Origin: Actinacidiphila guanduensis
GTDB lineage: Bacteria; Actinomycetota; Actinomycetes; Streptomycetales; Streptomycetaceae
Length of the DNA stretch: 64,000 nucleotides
Reading direction: 5' to 3'
Assembly (NCBI RefSeq): GCF_900103985.1
Contig: NZ_FNIE01000019.1
Coordinates: forward strand, 1 to 64,000
Below are positions 48,313 to 57,823 of the stretch, one piece after another. Each line of letters begins with the position of its first letter. The stretch's first letter is position 1. The notes beneath the pieces were generated by a model. The model saw only the letters and a program-made list of their open reading frames with translations, was not told where the DNA came from and did no database searches. A program made the translations under genes and the position numbers.

Positions 48313-49197
48313 GTGGAGCTACGCCAACTCAGGGTCTTCGAGGCGGTCCTGCGGCACGGGACCGTGACCGACGCCGCCATCGCGCTCGGCCTGGCCCCCT
48401 CGTCGGTCTCGCAGCAGATACGGGTCCTCGAATCCGCCCTCGGCGTGAGCCTGTTCATGCGCGGCGCCAAGGGGATGGCGCCGACCCCCGCGGGACTGCG
48501 GCTGCACGGCTGGGCGCGCTCCCTGCTCGACACCGCCGAGGAGGCCGTCCGCGACGTCCGCGCCGAGCGGCCCCGGCTGCGGCTCGGCGCACTGGAGACC
48601 CTGGCCGGCTCGCACGTTCCGGCCGTCCTCGGCCGGCTCGCCGAGCGGCGGCCCGACGTCGAGGTCGAGGTGCACAGCGACCGCGCCCGCGACGGGCTGT
48701 TCGCCGATGTCGCCGCGGGCCGGCTCGACGCGGCGCTGCTGCTGGATGCGGGCGGGGACGTCGGCGGCCTGGGCTTCCCCGTGCCGCCCGGGCCGCTGGC
48801 CTTCCTCGACCTCGACCCGGTGCCGCTGGATCTGGTCGCCGCTCCGGCGCACGCGCTGGCCGGCCGGGCCGGGCTGTCGCCCGCCGACCTCGACGGCGAG
48901 CGCCTCCTGGTCAACGTGCCGCAGTGCTCGTTCCGGATGGCCGCGGACCGCGTCCTGGGCGCGGGCCCCGAACGGGTCATGGCCGGCGGGGTGTCCGTGA
49001 TGCGCGCGTGGGCCGAGCACGGGCTGGGGATCGCACTGCTGCCGCGGTTCGCGGTCGCCGCCGGCCTGCGCGCGGGCACCCTGACCCGGCTCGACCTCCC
49101 CGTGCCCGATCTCAGCCTGCGCCTCGTCTGGCGCGAGGACCGCGAGACCCTGCCGGGCCTGCGGGACGTCCTCTACGCCGCGGTGGCCCCGGCGTAG
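48313..49197 (+). CDS. LysR-family transcriptional regulator
   Basis: A 294-residue regulator: HTH VELRQLRVFEAVLRHGTVTD and SSVSQQIRVLESALGVSLF (1-45), then a periplasmic-binding-like effector domain (RLRLGALETLAGSHVPAVL, AEHGLGIALLPRFAV). GTG 48313 fits the conserved N-terminus; longer in-frame starts would include the repeat array. It likely governs the divergent efflux gene. Confidence 0.9.
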   Translation: MELRQLRVFEAVLRHGTVTDAAIALGLAPSSVSQQIRVLESALGVSLFMRGAKGMAPTPAGLRLHGWARSLLDTAEEAVRDVRAERPRLRLGALETLAGSHVPAVLGRLAERRPDVEVEVHSDRARDGLFADVAAGRLDAALLLDAGGDVGGLGFPVPPGPLAFLDLDPVPLDLVAAPAHALAGRAGLSPADLDGERLLVNVPQCSFRMAADRVLGAGPERVMAGGVSVMRAWAEHGLGIALLPRFAVAAGLRAGTLTRLDLPVPDLSLRLVWREDRETLPGLRDVLYAAVAPA

Positions 49198-49393
49198 AGG
49201 GCCGCCCGCGCCGGTCCGAGCCGCCCGCACCCACCGCACCGGTCCGAGCGGCCCGCGCCCACCGCGCCGTGAGAGGCACCGCGCCCCCGCCGACCTGGAT
49301 CGCCGCCTCGCCCGCGTGCGTCAGCGCTCCGCTCGTGCCGTGTCGCCGCCGCGGCAACAGGCGTCGACCCGGCGGTCCGTGCAGCCGCGGTTC

Positions 49394-50155
49394 CTACTGC
49401 CGGCCCGGGAGCGTCGCCAGCGCCTGCGACCGCTGGGCGACCAAGTCGTCGTACGTGCCGTCGCGTTCGGCCCACCGGTGCATCAGCACGCCCTTGACGA
49501 GGATCTCGCGCGGAGTGGGGTCGGCGCCAAGCAGATCCATCACCTCGGTGGCGAACTCGCCCAGGTCGAGCGCACGGGGGTTGAGCCGGGCCTGCTCCTC
49601 CGTGGTGGCGACAGCCGGGGGGACGAGTTCGGCCACCTCGACGCCCGTGCCGGCCAGTTGCGCGCGCAGCGCCTCGGTGTAGGCGTGCACGCCGGCCTTC
49701 GAGGCCGCGTACGTCGGCATGAGCGGGAACGGCAGGAACCCGATGCCCGAGGTGACCGTGATGACGGTGCCGTCGCCGCGCCCGACGAGGTGCGGGGTGA
49801 ACGCGTCGATGACGCGGATGGTGCCCAGGAGGTTGGTGTCGATCATCTGCCGCGCGGCCCCGAAGTGGGCGGGGTCGCGCAGGTCCTCGGGGACCGCGAT
49901 GCCGGACATCGTCACGATCGTGTCGAGGTCCGGGTGGCCGCGAAGGATCGTGTCGCGGGCGCGGGCCACGCTGTCCTCCGCGGTCACGTCGATGGGTACG
50001 GTGTCGAACCCGTCGGCCGCGAGTTCGTCGAGCAGGTCGGTCCGCCGGCCGCCGATGACGACGGAGCTGCCGGCCGCGGCGAAGCGGCGGGCGAGTTCGA
50101 GACCGATGCCCGAGGTGGCGCCGGCGATGAAGACGGTACTGCGGGTGATGTCCAC
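49394..50155 (-). CDS. Short-chain dehydrogenase/reductase, DltE-like
   Basis: A 253-residue SDR: AGATSGIG near residue 10-18, IVTMSGIAV (NNAG position altered to MSG), TVTSGIGFLPFPLMPTYAASKAG with Ser and Y-x3-K. It resembles DltE-type oxidoreductases. GTG 50155 follows AGGAGGAT; an in-frame ATG at 50179 is less well placed. It is divergent from the XRE regulator at 50294. Confidence 0.88.
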   Translation of the reverse strand: MDITRSTVFIAGATSGIGLELARRFAAAGSSVVIGGRRTDLLDELAADGFDTVPIDVTAEDSVARARDTILRGHPDLDTIVTMSGIAVPEDLRDPAHFGAARQMIDTNLLGTIRVIDAFTPHLVGRGDGTVITVTSGIGFLPFPLMPTYAASKAGVHAYTEALRAQLAGTGVEVAELVPPAVATTEEQARLNPRALDLGEFATEVMDLLGADPTPREILVKGVLMHRWAERDGTYDDLVAQRSQALATLPGRQ

Positions 50156-50293
50156 GGGATCCTCCTGCTGTGGGGACATGTCGATCGGCGACCCCAGTCT
50201 TGATCCGTTCTCCGCCCGCAGGCAGTGCCCCCGTCTTCCGGGGTCCTGTCAGGGCCCCCCTTCGGCGAGGGGGCCCGAACTACGCTGGCGACC

Positions 50294-51124
50294 ATGAGCG
50301 ACGACGACCGCGCGAACCTGCTCGGCGAGTACCTCCGCGCCCGGCGGGCCCTGGTCACCCCGGAGCAGGCCGGGCTGGCGCCGGGTGCGCGCCGGCGGGT
50401 GCCGGGGCTCCGCCGTGAAGAGGTCGCCATGCTCGCCGGCATCAGCGCCGATTACTACCTGCGGCTGGAGCGCGGCCGTGACAAGAATCCGTCACCGCAG
50501 GTCCTCGCGTCGCTCGCGCGGGTCCTGCGCCTGGACGAGCTCGAAGAGGAATACCTGCTCGGCCTGGCCGCCGCGCGCCCCGAACGCAAGCGGCGCCGGA
50601 AACCCGAGCGCGTCCCCGCACGGCTGCACCAGCTTCTGGCGGGCGTGGGGATTCCCGCCTTCGTGGAAGGGCGCGCGTTCGACGTCCTGGCGTCCAACCC
50701 GCTGGCGGTCGCGCTCTCCCCGCGTCTGCGACCCGGGTACAACCGTCTGCGGTCGCTGCTGCTCGATCCCGAGGAGCAGGAATTCCAGCAGGACTGGACC
50801 CGCTCCGCGGAAGGCTTCATCGCCGCCTTCAGGAAGTCCGTCGGCGACGACACCGGCAATCCGCGGTTCGTGGAGCTGGTGGGCGAGCTCGCCCTGTCCA
50901 GCGAGCGCTTCCGGACCCTGTGGGCGCGCCACGACATCCGCAACCTCGACGGCGGCACCACCACCGTGAACCACCCCGTCGTCGGTGAGCTGCGCCTGCA
51001 CCGCGACAAGCTCCCCGCGGGCGACGGCCTGCTCCTCGTCCTGTACTACGCCGACCAGGGCAGCGAGAGCGACGAGAAACTCCGCCTCCTCGCCGCCATG
51101 GCCCCGCACGAGCCCGTCCCCTGA
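50294..51124 (+). CDS. XRE-family regulator with MmyB-like ligand domain
   Basis: A 276-residue regulator. The N-terminal HTH is RRVPGLRREEVAMLAGISAD with YYLRLERGRDKNPSPQVLAS and ARVLRLDELEEEYLLGL (30-95). The C-terminal MmyB-like domain includes PAFVEGRAFDVLASNPLAVAL and NHPVVGELRLHRDKLPAGDG, the fold that binds fatty acids in MmyB. This is the common actinobacterial pair with an SDR (here divergent, 138 bp away). The region between holds GC-rich repeats CCGTCTTCCGGGG but no clean palindrome. Confidence 0.9.
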   Translation: MSDDDRANLLGEYLRARRALVTPEQAGLAPGARRRVPGLRREEVAMLAGISADYYLRLERGRDKNPSPQVLASLARVLRLDELEEEYLLGLAAARPERKRRRKPERVPARLHQLLAGVGIPAFVEGRAFDVLASNPLAVALSPRLRPGYNRLRSLLLDPEEQEFQQDWTRSAEGFIAAFRKSVGDDTGNPRFVELVGELALSSERFRTLWARHDIRNLDGGTTTVNHPVVGELRLHRDKLPAGDGLLLVLYYADQGSESDEKLRLLAAMAPHEPVP

Positions 51125-51274
51125 CCCCGAAGGCGGCCCGGCCCCGATCGCGCGGTGGAGCCGAGGGGCCTCGACGGCCCGCTGGAGACGGATGTCCGGC
51201 TCGCGGAGCGGGCGCCGCGGGCACGTGCCCGGCCTGGGACGGGCCGCCTTGAAGCGGACAGCCAGCGCGGCGGG

Positions 51275-51898
51275 CTACTGCCTGTCGAGAGCGGCCATGT
51301 CGCCCGTCGTCGGCTCGCCGGTCCGTTCGTACTCCAGCTGGACCGCTCCGTTCGGGAAGGTGCGGGACGTGGTCAGGCGCAGCGCGGAAGGGGCGGCGCC
51401 GGGTTCGAAGACGCGTTTGCCGCTGCCGAGCACCACCGGGTACAGCCAGAGGTTCAACCGATCGACCAGCTGCTCCGCGAGCAGCGAGCGGACCAGGTCG
51501 AGGCTGCCGATCACGTGGACCCGGTCGTGGCGCTTCTTGAGGTCGGCGACGCCTTCGGCGAGGCCGCCGTCCAGGACGTGCGCGCCCTGCCAGTCCAGCG
51601 GTTCCTTCAGGGTGCGGGTGGCGACGTACTTCGGGACGCGGTTGAGGAGGCGCGTGAAGTCCATCTCCGCCGGGGCCGCGGGCCAGTACGCGGCGAAGAT
51701 GTCGTACGTGCGGCGGCCCAGCAGCAGCGCGTCCATGCCCTTGGCCTGCTCGAAGACGGCCGCCCCGGCCTCCGCGTCCATCAGCGGCGCCTGCCAGCCG
51801 CCGTAGGCGAAGCCCCCTTCCGGGTCCTCCTCGGGCCCGCCGGGTGCCTGGGCGACACCGTCGAGGGTCATGAACTCGGTGACGACAAGCTCGCTCAT
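51275..51898 (-). CDS. RibD C-terminal-like / dihydrofolate-reductase-fold protein
   Basis: A 207-residue reductase-like protein: VVTEFMTLDGVAQAPGGPEE, GMDALLLGRRTYDIFAAYWP, HVIGSLDLVRSLLAEQLVDR and LWLYPVVLGSGKRVFE, the usual YyaP/YqjY order. These proteins share the DHFR fold and bind NADPH, but most have unknown substrates. ATG 51898. It is on the same strand as the sortase, 96 bp downstream of its stop; no clear operon partner. Confidence 0.9.
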   Translation of the reverse strand: MSELVVTEFMTLDGVAQAPGGPEEDPEGGFAYGGWQAPLMDAEAGAAVFEQAKGMDALLLGRRTYDIFAAYWPAAPAEMDFTRLLNRVPKYVATRTLKEPLDWQGAHVLDGGLAEGVADLKKRHDRVHVIGSLDLVRSLLAEQLVDRLNLWLYPVVLGSGKRVFEPGAAPSALRLTTSRTFPNGAVQLEYERTGEPTTGDMAALDRQ

Positions 51899-51994
51899 GG
51901 CGTTCTCCTCTCGCTCGAAGGCCCCGTTGCGGGGTCTCCCAGTGGAGACGGCACGGCGGTGCCGGACTCATCGGTCGAGGTGCCGGGCGCCCGG

Positions 51995-52735
51995 CTACGA
52001 GGTGCCCGCGGCCTTCGACCAGGAGGTCAGCACGCCGATCTTGTCGATGCGGTGCTGCGGGTTGTCCCGGCTGTCGCGCCAGAAGTTCCCGGCCGCGTTG
52101 TCCTCGGGGGTCGCGCAGGTGGAGACCGTGATCATCGCCTTGGTGGGCTTCTCGCCGGGGTGGCCGGGCACCGCGGCCCGCTGGTCGGCGAGCGATTGGG
52201 CGGAGCGGAAGTCGGTCTTCCTGGTCGCGGTGATCGTGTACGTATACGTGGTGCCGCCGGTGGTGACCAGGACCTTGTCGCCGTTGCGCAGGTCGGGGAC
52301 GTCGTGGAAGGGTCCGCCCGCGGAGAGGCGGTGGCCGGTGACGAGGTAGTTGCCGACCTCGCCGGGGCCGACACCGCCGTGCGGGCCGTACGGGCTCGCG
52401 GCGATGCTGCGGTCCTGGATGTGGGTGCCGGCCCAGTCGTCGGTGGTGCCCTCGTACGGGATCACGCGCATGCCCTTGATCCCGATCGCGGGGATGGTCA
52501 GCGAGGCGACGGCGGTCCTGCGGTCGACCGGGGGCGGGGTCGGCGAGGGCGTGGCGGGTGAGGGGGCCGCGGCGGGTGCGGCAGGTGCGCCTGGTGCAGC
52601 AGCCGGCGCGTGCGTGGCCGGCGCGGCGGCGGGAGCGGCGTGCGCGGTGCCCGCAGCGGCTGTCGCGGAGCATCCGATCAGCGCTGCGGCACCTATGCCC
52701 ACGAGGGGGATGACGGCGTTCCGGGCCCGGATCAT
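51995..52735 (-). CDS. Class E-type sortase
   Basis: A 246-residue exported transpeptidase. An N-terminal signal/membrane helix (AVIPLVGIGAAALIGC) is followed by an Ala/Pro-rich spacer (about 35-70) and the sortase beta-barrel with H135 (VTGHR), C207 (TVSTCATPED) and R229 (QHRID), the catalytic triad. The core IPAIGIKGMRVIPYEGTTDD and GNYLVTGH fit class E/F actinobacterial sortases, which anchor LPxTG- or LAxTG-tagged proteins. No tagged substrate is seen in this window. ATG 52735. Confidence 0.85.
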   Translation of the reverse strand: MIRARNAVIPLVGIGAAALIGCSATAAAGTAHAAPAAAPATHAPAAAPGAPAAPAAAPSPATPSPTPPPVDRRTAVASLTIPAIGIKGMRVIPYEGTTDDWAGTHIQDRSIAASPYGPHGGVGPGEVGNYLVTGHRLSAGGPFHDVPDLRNGDKVLVTTGGTTYTYTITATRKTDFRSAQSLADQRAAVPGHPGEKPTKAMITVSTCATPEDNAAGNFWRDSRDNPQHRIDKIGVLTSWSKAAGTS

Positions 52736-52946
52736 GGCACCCCCTGGCAGGTCGGAAGGACAGTAACGGAATCCCTCCTGCCATGGTCAGCGATGCCCTC
52801 CGAAAGGACAACATCTGCCCTTAACCGCAGCTCGTGGCGTATGTCTCACCCCGGACCCGACCTCGTCGCTGGCCACAAACGGAATACGTTCACGACGTGA
52901 GTCCCCGTCGCCCCGCCCCGCCGCGTGCGGCCTACCGTGCGGTCCG

Positions 52947-53714
52947 TCAGGCGCCGCCGTTGACGGCGAGGGAGCTGCCGGCGATCCATTGGGCCCGGTC
53001 GGAGAGCAGGAAGGCGATGGCCTCGGCCGGGTCGCGGGGGTCGCCGACGCGGCCCAGCGGGATCGAGGACCACACCTGCTCGGCGGACGCGCCCATCGCC
53101 CCGGCCATCGTCTCCAGCAGCTCGGTGCCGCCAGGGGTGTCCACCATGCCGAGGACGACGGTGTTGACCCGTATCCCGGCCGGGGACAGCTGCGCGGCGA
53201 GGCTGGCGGACCAGCTCTCCAGAGCGGCCTTGGCGGCGCCGTAATGCGCGAGGGGCGCGGGCGGTTTCGCGCTGACGCCGGTGGAGACGTTGACGATCGC
53301 GGCCCGCGGGCTCTCCTTGAGGGAGGGCAGCGCGGCCGCGGTCACGCGTACCGCGGACAGGAAGTTGATGGCCAGGGAGTCCTCCCACTCGGCGTCGGGG
53401 ATCTCGCCGAAGTGCACGCGGGCCGCACCCGCGTTGTTCACCAGGAGGTCCAGACCGCCCAGGGCGTCGACGGCCGCGTCCACCAGGCGGCGGGCGCCCT
53501 CGGCCGTGCGCAGGTCGCCGCTGATGAAGGTCGAGTCCTGCGGGGTGTCCTTGGCGCGGTCGCGTGCCGTGGTGACCACGGTCGCCCCGCCGTCGATCAG
53601 GCGCCGGGCCACGGCGGCGCCGATCCCGCGCGAGCCGCCGGTGACGAGAGCCCGCCGACCGGCGAACTCGCCCGGGATCACGGAGGTGGGGACGAAGACA
53701 TTTGTCGCTGTCAT
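52947..53714 (-). CDS. Short-chain dehydrogenase/reductase
   Basis: A 255-residue SDR: TGGSRGIG (25-32), NNAG, NVSTGVSAKPPAPLAHYGAAKAA with Ser and Y-x3-K, and the C-terminal FLLSDRAQWIAGSSLAVNGG that marks classical tetrameric members. ATG 53714. It is divergent from the TetR gene at 53923; the AT-rich stretch GAATTCGAAACTACCATACT (53768-53787) between them probably holds promoter and operator. Confidence 0.9.
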   Translation of the reverse strand: MTATNVFVPTSVIPGEFAGRRALVTGGSRGIGAAVARRLIDGGATVVTTARDRAKDTPQDSTFISGDLRTAEGARRLVDAAVDALGGLDLLVNNAGAARVHFGEIPDAEWEDSLAINFLSAVRVTAAALPSLKESPRAAIVNVSTGVSAKPPAPLAHYGAAKAALESWSASLAAQLSPAGIRVNTVVLGMVDTPGGTELLETMAGAMGASAEQVWSSIPLGRVGDPRDPAEAIAFLLSDRAQWIAGSSLAVNGGA

Positions 53715-53922
53715 GCCGATAAGCCCTTTGTGCGGAGACAGGGAAGGACAGGCACCGCCATGTCCTTGAATTCGAAACTACCATACTCTGAGTCTGATGA
53801 AATCGCATCGCCGCCGACCGGCCGTAACGGCGGGTAGGCTCGGTGGCCGGGTCGGCGCCGTGCTTCGGGCATTGCGGCAACGGACCGTGGAGCACCACCC
53901 AGTGCGATCGGGAGCGAGGACG

Positions 53923-54570
53923 ATGAGCGCGAGCCCGCAGGAGAAACGGGCCTACCGTTCGGGCCTGCGCGCCCAGCAGGCCGAGGCCACCCGGCGGGCG
54001 GTCCTCGCCGCGGCGGCCGAGCTCTACGCGGCCCGCGGGTACGCCGCCACCTCGATCGACGCCATCGCCGAGGCCGCGGGGGTCAGCCGCTCCACCGTCT
54101 TCACCGCGGCCGGCGGCAAGCCCTACCTGCTCAAGACCGTCTACGACCAGGCCCTGATCGGCGACGACGAGCCGGTCCCCCTCGCCGAGCGCCCCGAGTC
54201 ACGCAGACTGCGCACCCTCACCGACGGCGCCGAGATCGTCGCGGGATACGCCGCCATCCTCGCCCGCATCATGGCGGGGGTGTCCGTGCTGTACGAAGTG
54301 GTCCGCGCTGCAGCCGACACCGACGCGGACGTCGCCGCGCTGTGGGCCGACATCCAGCGCCAACGGCGCGAGGGCGCCCACCGGATCGTCACCCTCCTCA
54401 CCGCGGCGGACGCGCTGACGCCTCGCCTCACCCCGGACCAAGCGGCCGACGTGATCACCGTCTACAACGACCCTGCCCTCCACCACCACCTGGTCGTCTC
54501 CCGCAACTGGTCCCTCGCCGCCTTCACCGCCTGGCTCACCCGCACCCTGCAGCACGAACTCCTCACCTGA
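53923..54570 (+). CDS. TetR-family repressor
   Basis: A 215-residue regulator. HTH: AAAELYAARGYAATSIDAIAE and AGVSRSTVFTAAGGKPYLLK (about 35-70), where TAAGGKPYLLK replaces the usual YYHF-type end, a small variation. ATG 53923 is preceded by GGAGCGAGGACG; the frame opens upstream to 53797 but that part is unlikely to be translated. It likely represses the divergent SDR at 52947. Confidence 0.86.
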   Translation: MSASPQEKRAYRSGLRAQQAEATRRAVLAAAAELYAARGYAATSIDAIAEAAGVSRSTVFTAAGGKPYLLKTVYDQALIGDDEPVPLAERPESRRLRTLTDGAEIVAGYAAILARIMAGVSVLYEVVRAAADTDADVAALWADIQRQRREGAHRIVTLLTAADALTPRLTPDQAADVITVYNDPALHHHLVVSRNWSLAAFTAWLTRTLQHELLT

Positions 54571-54730
54571 GCCCACCGGCCCGGGCCGTGCGTCCGGCCC
54601 GAAGCGGAGCAGAGGTCGGCGAGGCGCCCTCTTCGACCGGGGTGGTAAACCATTGGCTGCTTTGGGACCCCCACCACCCTGCTGGAAGGTGCCGCATTGG
54701 TGGAAAGGAGGCGTGGACGCGTGGGACCCA

Positions 54731-56188
54731 TCAAGCCGAATACCTGAGGGCGTTGGGGGTCTTGGCCAGGGCGTCGGTGCACTCGTAGGGGGCCTGGTCG
54801 AAGACCATGGTGCGGCGCTCGTCGGCGGTGTAGGGGCTCCAGCCCGGGGAGTTGCCGTGGGCGAAGCGGGTGAGGGCGGTGTGCATGCGGTCGGCCAGGT
54901 GCTGGGGGGCGTCGGGGCCGAGGAGTTGGGGGGCCTGGGGTGCGTCGAGGTGGTCGAAGACGAAGGGGAGGTCGGCGCAGTGGGCCGCGCCGAAGTGCGG
55001 TGCGGGCCAGGCGAACTGGTAGGTGTGGGTGGGGATGCCGGCGCGGGCGGCGGTGTCGGCGATGGTGCGGGCGGGACACCTGAAGGTGCGGTCGGTCAGT
55101 GCCTGGGCGAGTGCGTGACCGGGATTGTCGCTGCGGAGCTCGGTCAGGTAGGTGGCCAGGTCGTCGGCGGTGCGGCCGAGGTTGGCCATGCCGTGCAGGC
55201 AGGCGTCGGTGCTGGGGGCGGTGCTGAGGTCGCCGAGGAGGAAGTTCCACTCCTGCGTGGTCGTGCCGATCAACAGGGCGTCCAGCGCGCCGGGTTCGGC
55301 GAGTGCTTCCTCGGGGGCGGTGGTGACGACTTCGCCGTCCAGGGTGGGCTGCCAGCGCAGTGCGTCCCGGCCGGCGCGGCGGGCGCGGTCGTCGGCGCTC
55401 TCGGCGGGCGCTCGTACTTCTCCGGGCAGCCACTCCTGTTCGAGTGCCATGCGGCGCGCGGTCGGTGTGGCGGAGAGGGCCTGCCGGGTGGGCGGTATGC
55501 CGAGCCGGTCGGCGAAGTCGGCGGAGAGTTGCTTCATCCGGTCCAGCGGTGTGAGCAGCGGAGTCCCGGCGCTCATGACGGCGAGGCGGCGGAACAGGCC
55601 GCGGGCGGCGGGAACTCCGGTGAGGGCGAGGGCGGCCGTCGCGCCGGCGGACTGCCCGGCCAGGGTCACGTTCGCGGGGTCCCCGCCGAACGCGGCGATG
55701 TTGTCGCGCACCCAGGTCAGGGCGGCGGTGATGTCGAGCAGCGCGCGGTTGGCGACCCCGTCGTCCAGGATCATGAACCCTTCGGCGGCGACACGGTAGT
55801 TGGGGACGACGAAGACCACGCCGTCACGGGCGAAGGAGGCGCCGTCGTACCAGGGGCTGGCGTTGCTGCCGGTGAAGAAGCCGCCCCCGTAGAGCCACAC
55901 CACGACCGGGAAGGGCCCGTCGCCGCGGGTGGGAGCGTGGACGTTGAGGTTCAGGGCGTCCTCGCCCGCGATGACGGGGTCTGGGAAGAGGTCCTGGCCG
56001 ACGTGGGGGTGGGCGGGGCTCGGCCCGTACCCGGTGGCCTTGAAGCAGGTGGTGAACGGCTCGCGCGGCTGCGGGAGGTCGAAGGCGCGGGTGGGGTAGG
56101 GCGCTCGGGCGTAGGGGATGCCGAGGTAGGCGGTGTCGGCCGCGCGCGTGATTCCTGCGATGGGCCCGCAGGGGGCGTTGACGGACAC
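54731..56188 (-). CDS. Type-B carboxylesterase
   Basis: A 485-residue alpha/beta hydrolase of the carboxylesterase/COesterase family: oxyanion hole GGGFF (101-105), ANRALLDITAALTWVRDNIAAFGGDP, nucleophile elbow GQSAG (S180), and the C-terminal HFGAAHCADLPFVF with the catalytic His. There is no signal peptide. Starts at GTG 56188 after GGAAGGA. It is 90 bp downstream of the efflux gene on the same strand, perhaps co-transcribed: an esterase beside a drug pump can mean detoxification of an ester drug. The 160-bp gap 54571-54730 holds no gene. Confidence 0.9.
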   Translation of the reverse strand: MSVNAPCGPIAGITRAADTAYLGIPYARAPYPTRAFDLPQPREPFTTCFKATGYGPSPAHPHVGQDLFPDPVIAGEDALNLNVHAPTRGDGPFPVVVWLYGGGFFTGSNASPWYDGASFARDGVVFVVPNYRVAAEGFMILDDGVANRALLDITAALTWVRDNIAAFGGDPANVTLAGQSAGATAALALTGVPAARGLFRRLAVMSAGTPLLTPLDRMKQLSADFADRLGIPPTRQALSATPTARRMALEQEWLPGEVRAPAESADDRARRAGRDALRWQPTLDGEVVTTAPEEALAEPGALDALLIGTTTQEWNFLLGDLSTAPSTDACLHGMANLGRTADDLATYLTELRSDNPGHALAQALTDRTFRCPARTIADTAARAGIPTHTYQFAWPAPHFGAAHCADLPFVFDHLDAPQAPQLLGPDAPQHLADRMHTALTRFAHGNSPGWSPYTADERRTMVFDQAPYECTDALAKTPNALRYSA

Positions 56189-56278
56189 GGGGGCTTCCTT
56201 CCGGTGTGCGGGGGCAGTTGAGGTGGCGGCCGTGCTCGGTCGGGGTGAGGACCAGCGCGAATTCCGTGGCAGGTGTGT

Positions 56279-57754
56279 TCAGTCGGCGTCGGCTGCGGGG
56301 TCCTGGGCGGGCTTGAGCCGCATGGCCAGGGCGGCGGTGCCGAGGCTGAGGACGGCGAGCGCCCAGAAGGCGACGCGGTAGCCGTCCACGACGGCCGCGT
56401 TGCCGCCGACGGTGCTGTGGCTGGTGACGGTGGCGGCGACGGTGACCAGGACGGCCAGGCCGAGAGCGGCGCCGAGTTGGCGGCACATGTTGAGCAGCCC
56501 CGAGGCGACGCCCGCGTTGCGGGGGTCGATACCGCTGGTGGAGGCGACGATCGCGGGCATCATCGTCAGGCTGATGCCTGCTCCGACGACCAGGGTGGGC
56601 AGCAGAACGTGGGTGACGTAGACGGAGTGGGTGGGAAGCCCGCCCACCCAGACGAGTCCCGCGGCGGCGACGGTCCCGCCGATCACCACCAGGCGGCGGG
56701 CTCCGACGAGAGGGATCAGCTTCAGGGACAGCAGCACTCCGATGCTGATGACCGCGACCATGGGCAGCAGGGACAGCCCGGTGCGCACGGCGCTCTGACT
56801 CAGGACCTGCTGCAGGTACAGGGAGAGGAAAAACAGCGGCGCGGTGATGACGGCGCCCATGCACAGCGTCAGGACGTTGCCCATTCGCACGTTGGCGACG
56901 GAGAGGATCCCCAGGGGGACCAGCGGGGCGCTGCTGCGGCGTTCGATGCCGACGAAGGCCGCGAGCAGGAGCGCACCGGCCACCAGGGCGGCGATCACGC
57001 GGGCCGCTCCCCACCCGGCGTCCGGTGCGGCCGAGACGCCGTAGACGAGCGCCGCGGCCGACAGCGTCACGGTGATCGCCCCGGGGAGATCGATACGGGA
57101 ACGCCGCTGCCCGGTCGCGGTCGGCGCCAGGAAGGCCAGACTCGCGATCAGCAGGCCGGCGCCGATCGGCACGTTGACCAGCATCACCCACCGCCAGCTC
57201 ACCGACGCCAGCAGACCGCCGATCACGATGCCCGCGGCCCCGGCACTGGAGGCGGCGACGCCCCACCACGTCATGGCCCGGGTGCGCCGGGAGGGCTCGG
57301 TGTGGCTGGCGGTGATCAGGCTGAGGCTCGACGGCGCGAGCGCCGCCGCCCCGGCGCCCTGCACCACTCGGGCCGCGAGCAGCATCCAGCCGTCCTGGGC
57401 CAGCCCGCCGGCCAGCGACGCGAGTGTGAAGACGACCAGCCCGGCCTGGAAGACGCGGCGGCGCCCGAAGAGGTCACTGGTGCGCGCGGCGAAGAGCAGC
57501 AGTCCGCCGAAAGCGACCAGGTAGCCGTTGACCACCCATTGCTGGGCGGATGCCGACAGGCCCAGGCCCGACTTCATGGCCGGCAGTGCCACGTTCACGA
57601 TGGAGGAGTCCAGCACCACCATGAACTGCGCCACGCACGCGACGGCCGCGACGGCGGCCAGCGCGACACCGCGCTTGGCCACCCCGTGCGAGGGGTCGGC
57701 ATCGGGTGCCGCGGATGCGGCGGCGCCTGGGGACAGGCGGGACGGGCTGGGCAT
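56279..57754 (-). CDS. DHA2-type MFS multidrug efflux transporter
   Basis: A 491-residue, 14-helix transporter: AVACVAQFMVVLDSSIVNVA (TM1), AQQWVVNGYLVAFGGLLLFA, ARTSDLFGRRRVFQAGLVVF (loop motif), WRWVMLVNVPIGAGLLIA. Very close in plan to the frameshifted gene at the left edge. ATG 57754 follows GAGGAG. Two copies of GGATAGCCTGTCC (57778-57790 and 57811-57823) lie just upstream, matching the site before the TetR gene at 45080; no regulator gene is adjacent. Upstream of an esterase. Confidence 0.92.
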   Translation of the reverse strand: MPSPSRLSPGAAASAAPDADPSHGVAKRGVALAAVAAVACVAQFMVVLDSSIVNVALPAMKSGLGLSASAQQWVVNGYLVAFGGLLLFAARTSDLFGRRRVFQAGLVVFTLASLAGGLAQDGWMLLAARVVQGAGAAALAPSSLSLITASHTEPSRRTRAMTWWGVAASSAGAAGIVIGGLLASVSWRWVMLVNVPIGAGLLIASLAFLAPTATGQRRSRIDLPGAITVTLSAAALVYGVSAAPDAGWGAARVIAALVAGALLLAAFVGIERRSSAPLVPLGILSVANVRMGNVLTLCMGAVITAPLFFLSLYLQQVLSQSAVRTGLSLLPMVAVISIGVLLSLKLIPLVGARRLVVIGGTVAAAGLVWVGGLPTHSVYVTHVLLPTLVVGAGISLTMMPAIVASTSGIDPRNAGVASGLLNMCRQLGAALGLAVLVTVAATVTSHSTVGGNAAVVDGYRVAFWALAVLSLGTAALAMRLKPAQDPAADAD

Positions 57755-57777
57755 AGCGGTGCTCCTCGACGATTTCC

Positions 57778-57823
57778 GGATAGCCTGTCCGTCAATCGTA
57801 GAGCGATACCGGATAGCCTGTCC
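57778..57823. promoter_or_regulatory. Two operator-like repeats upstream of the efflux gene
   Basis: GGATAGCCTGTCC at 57778-57790 and 57811-57823, 33 bp apart. A 13-base match differing by one central base lies at 45039-45051 before a TetR gene. The arms GGATAG and CTGTCC form an imperfect palindrome, as expected for a repressor dimer. Confidence 0.65.
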
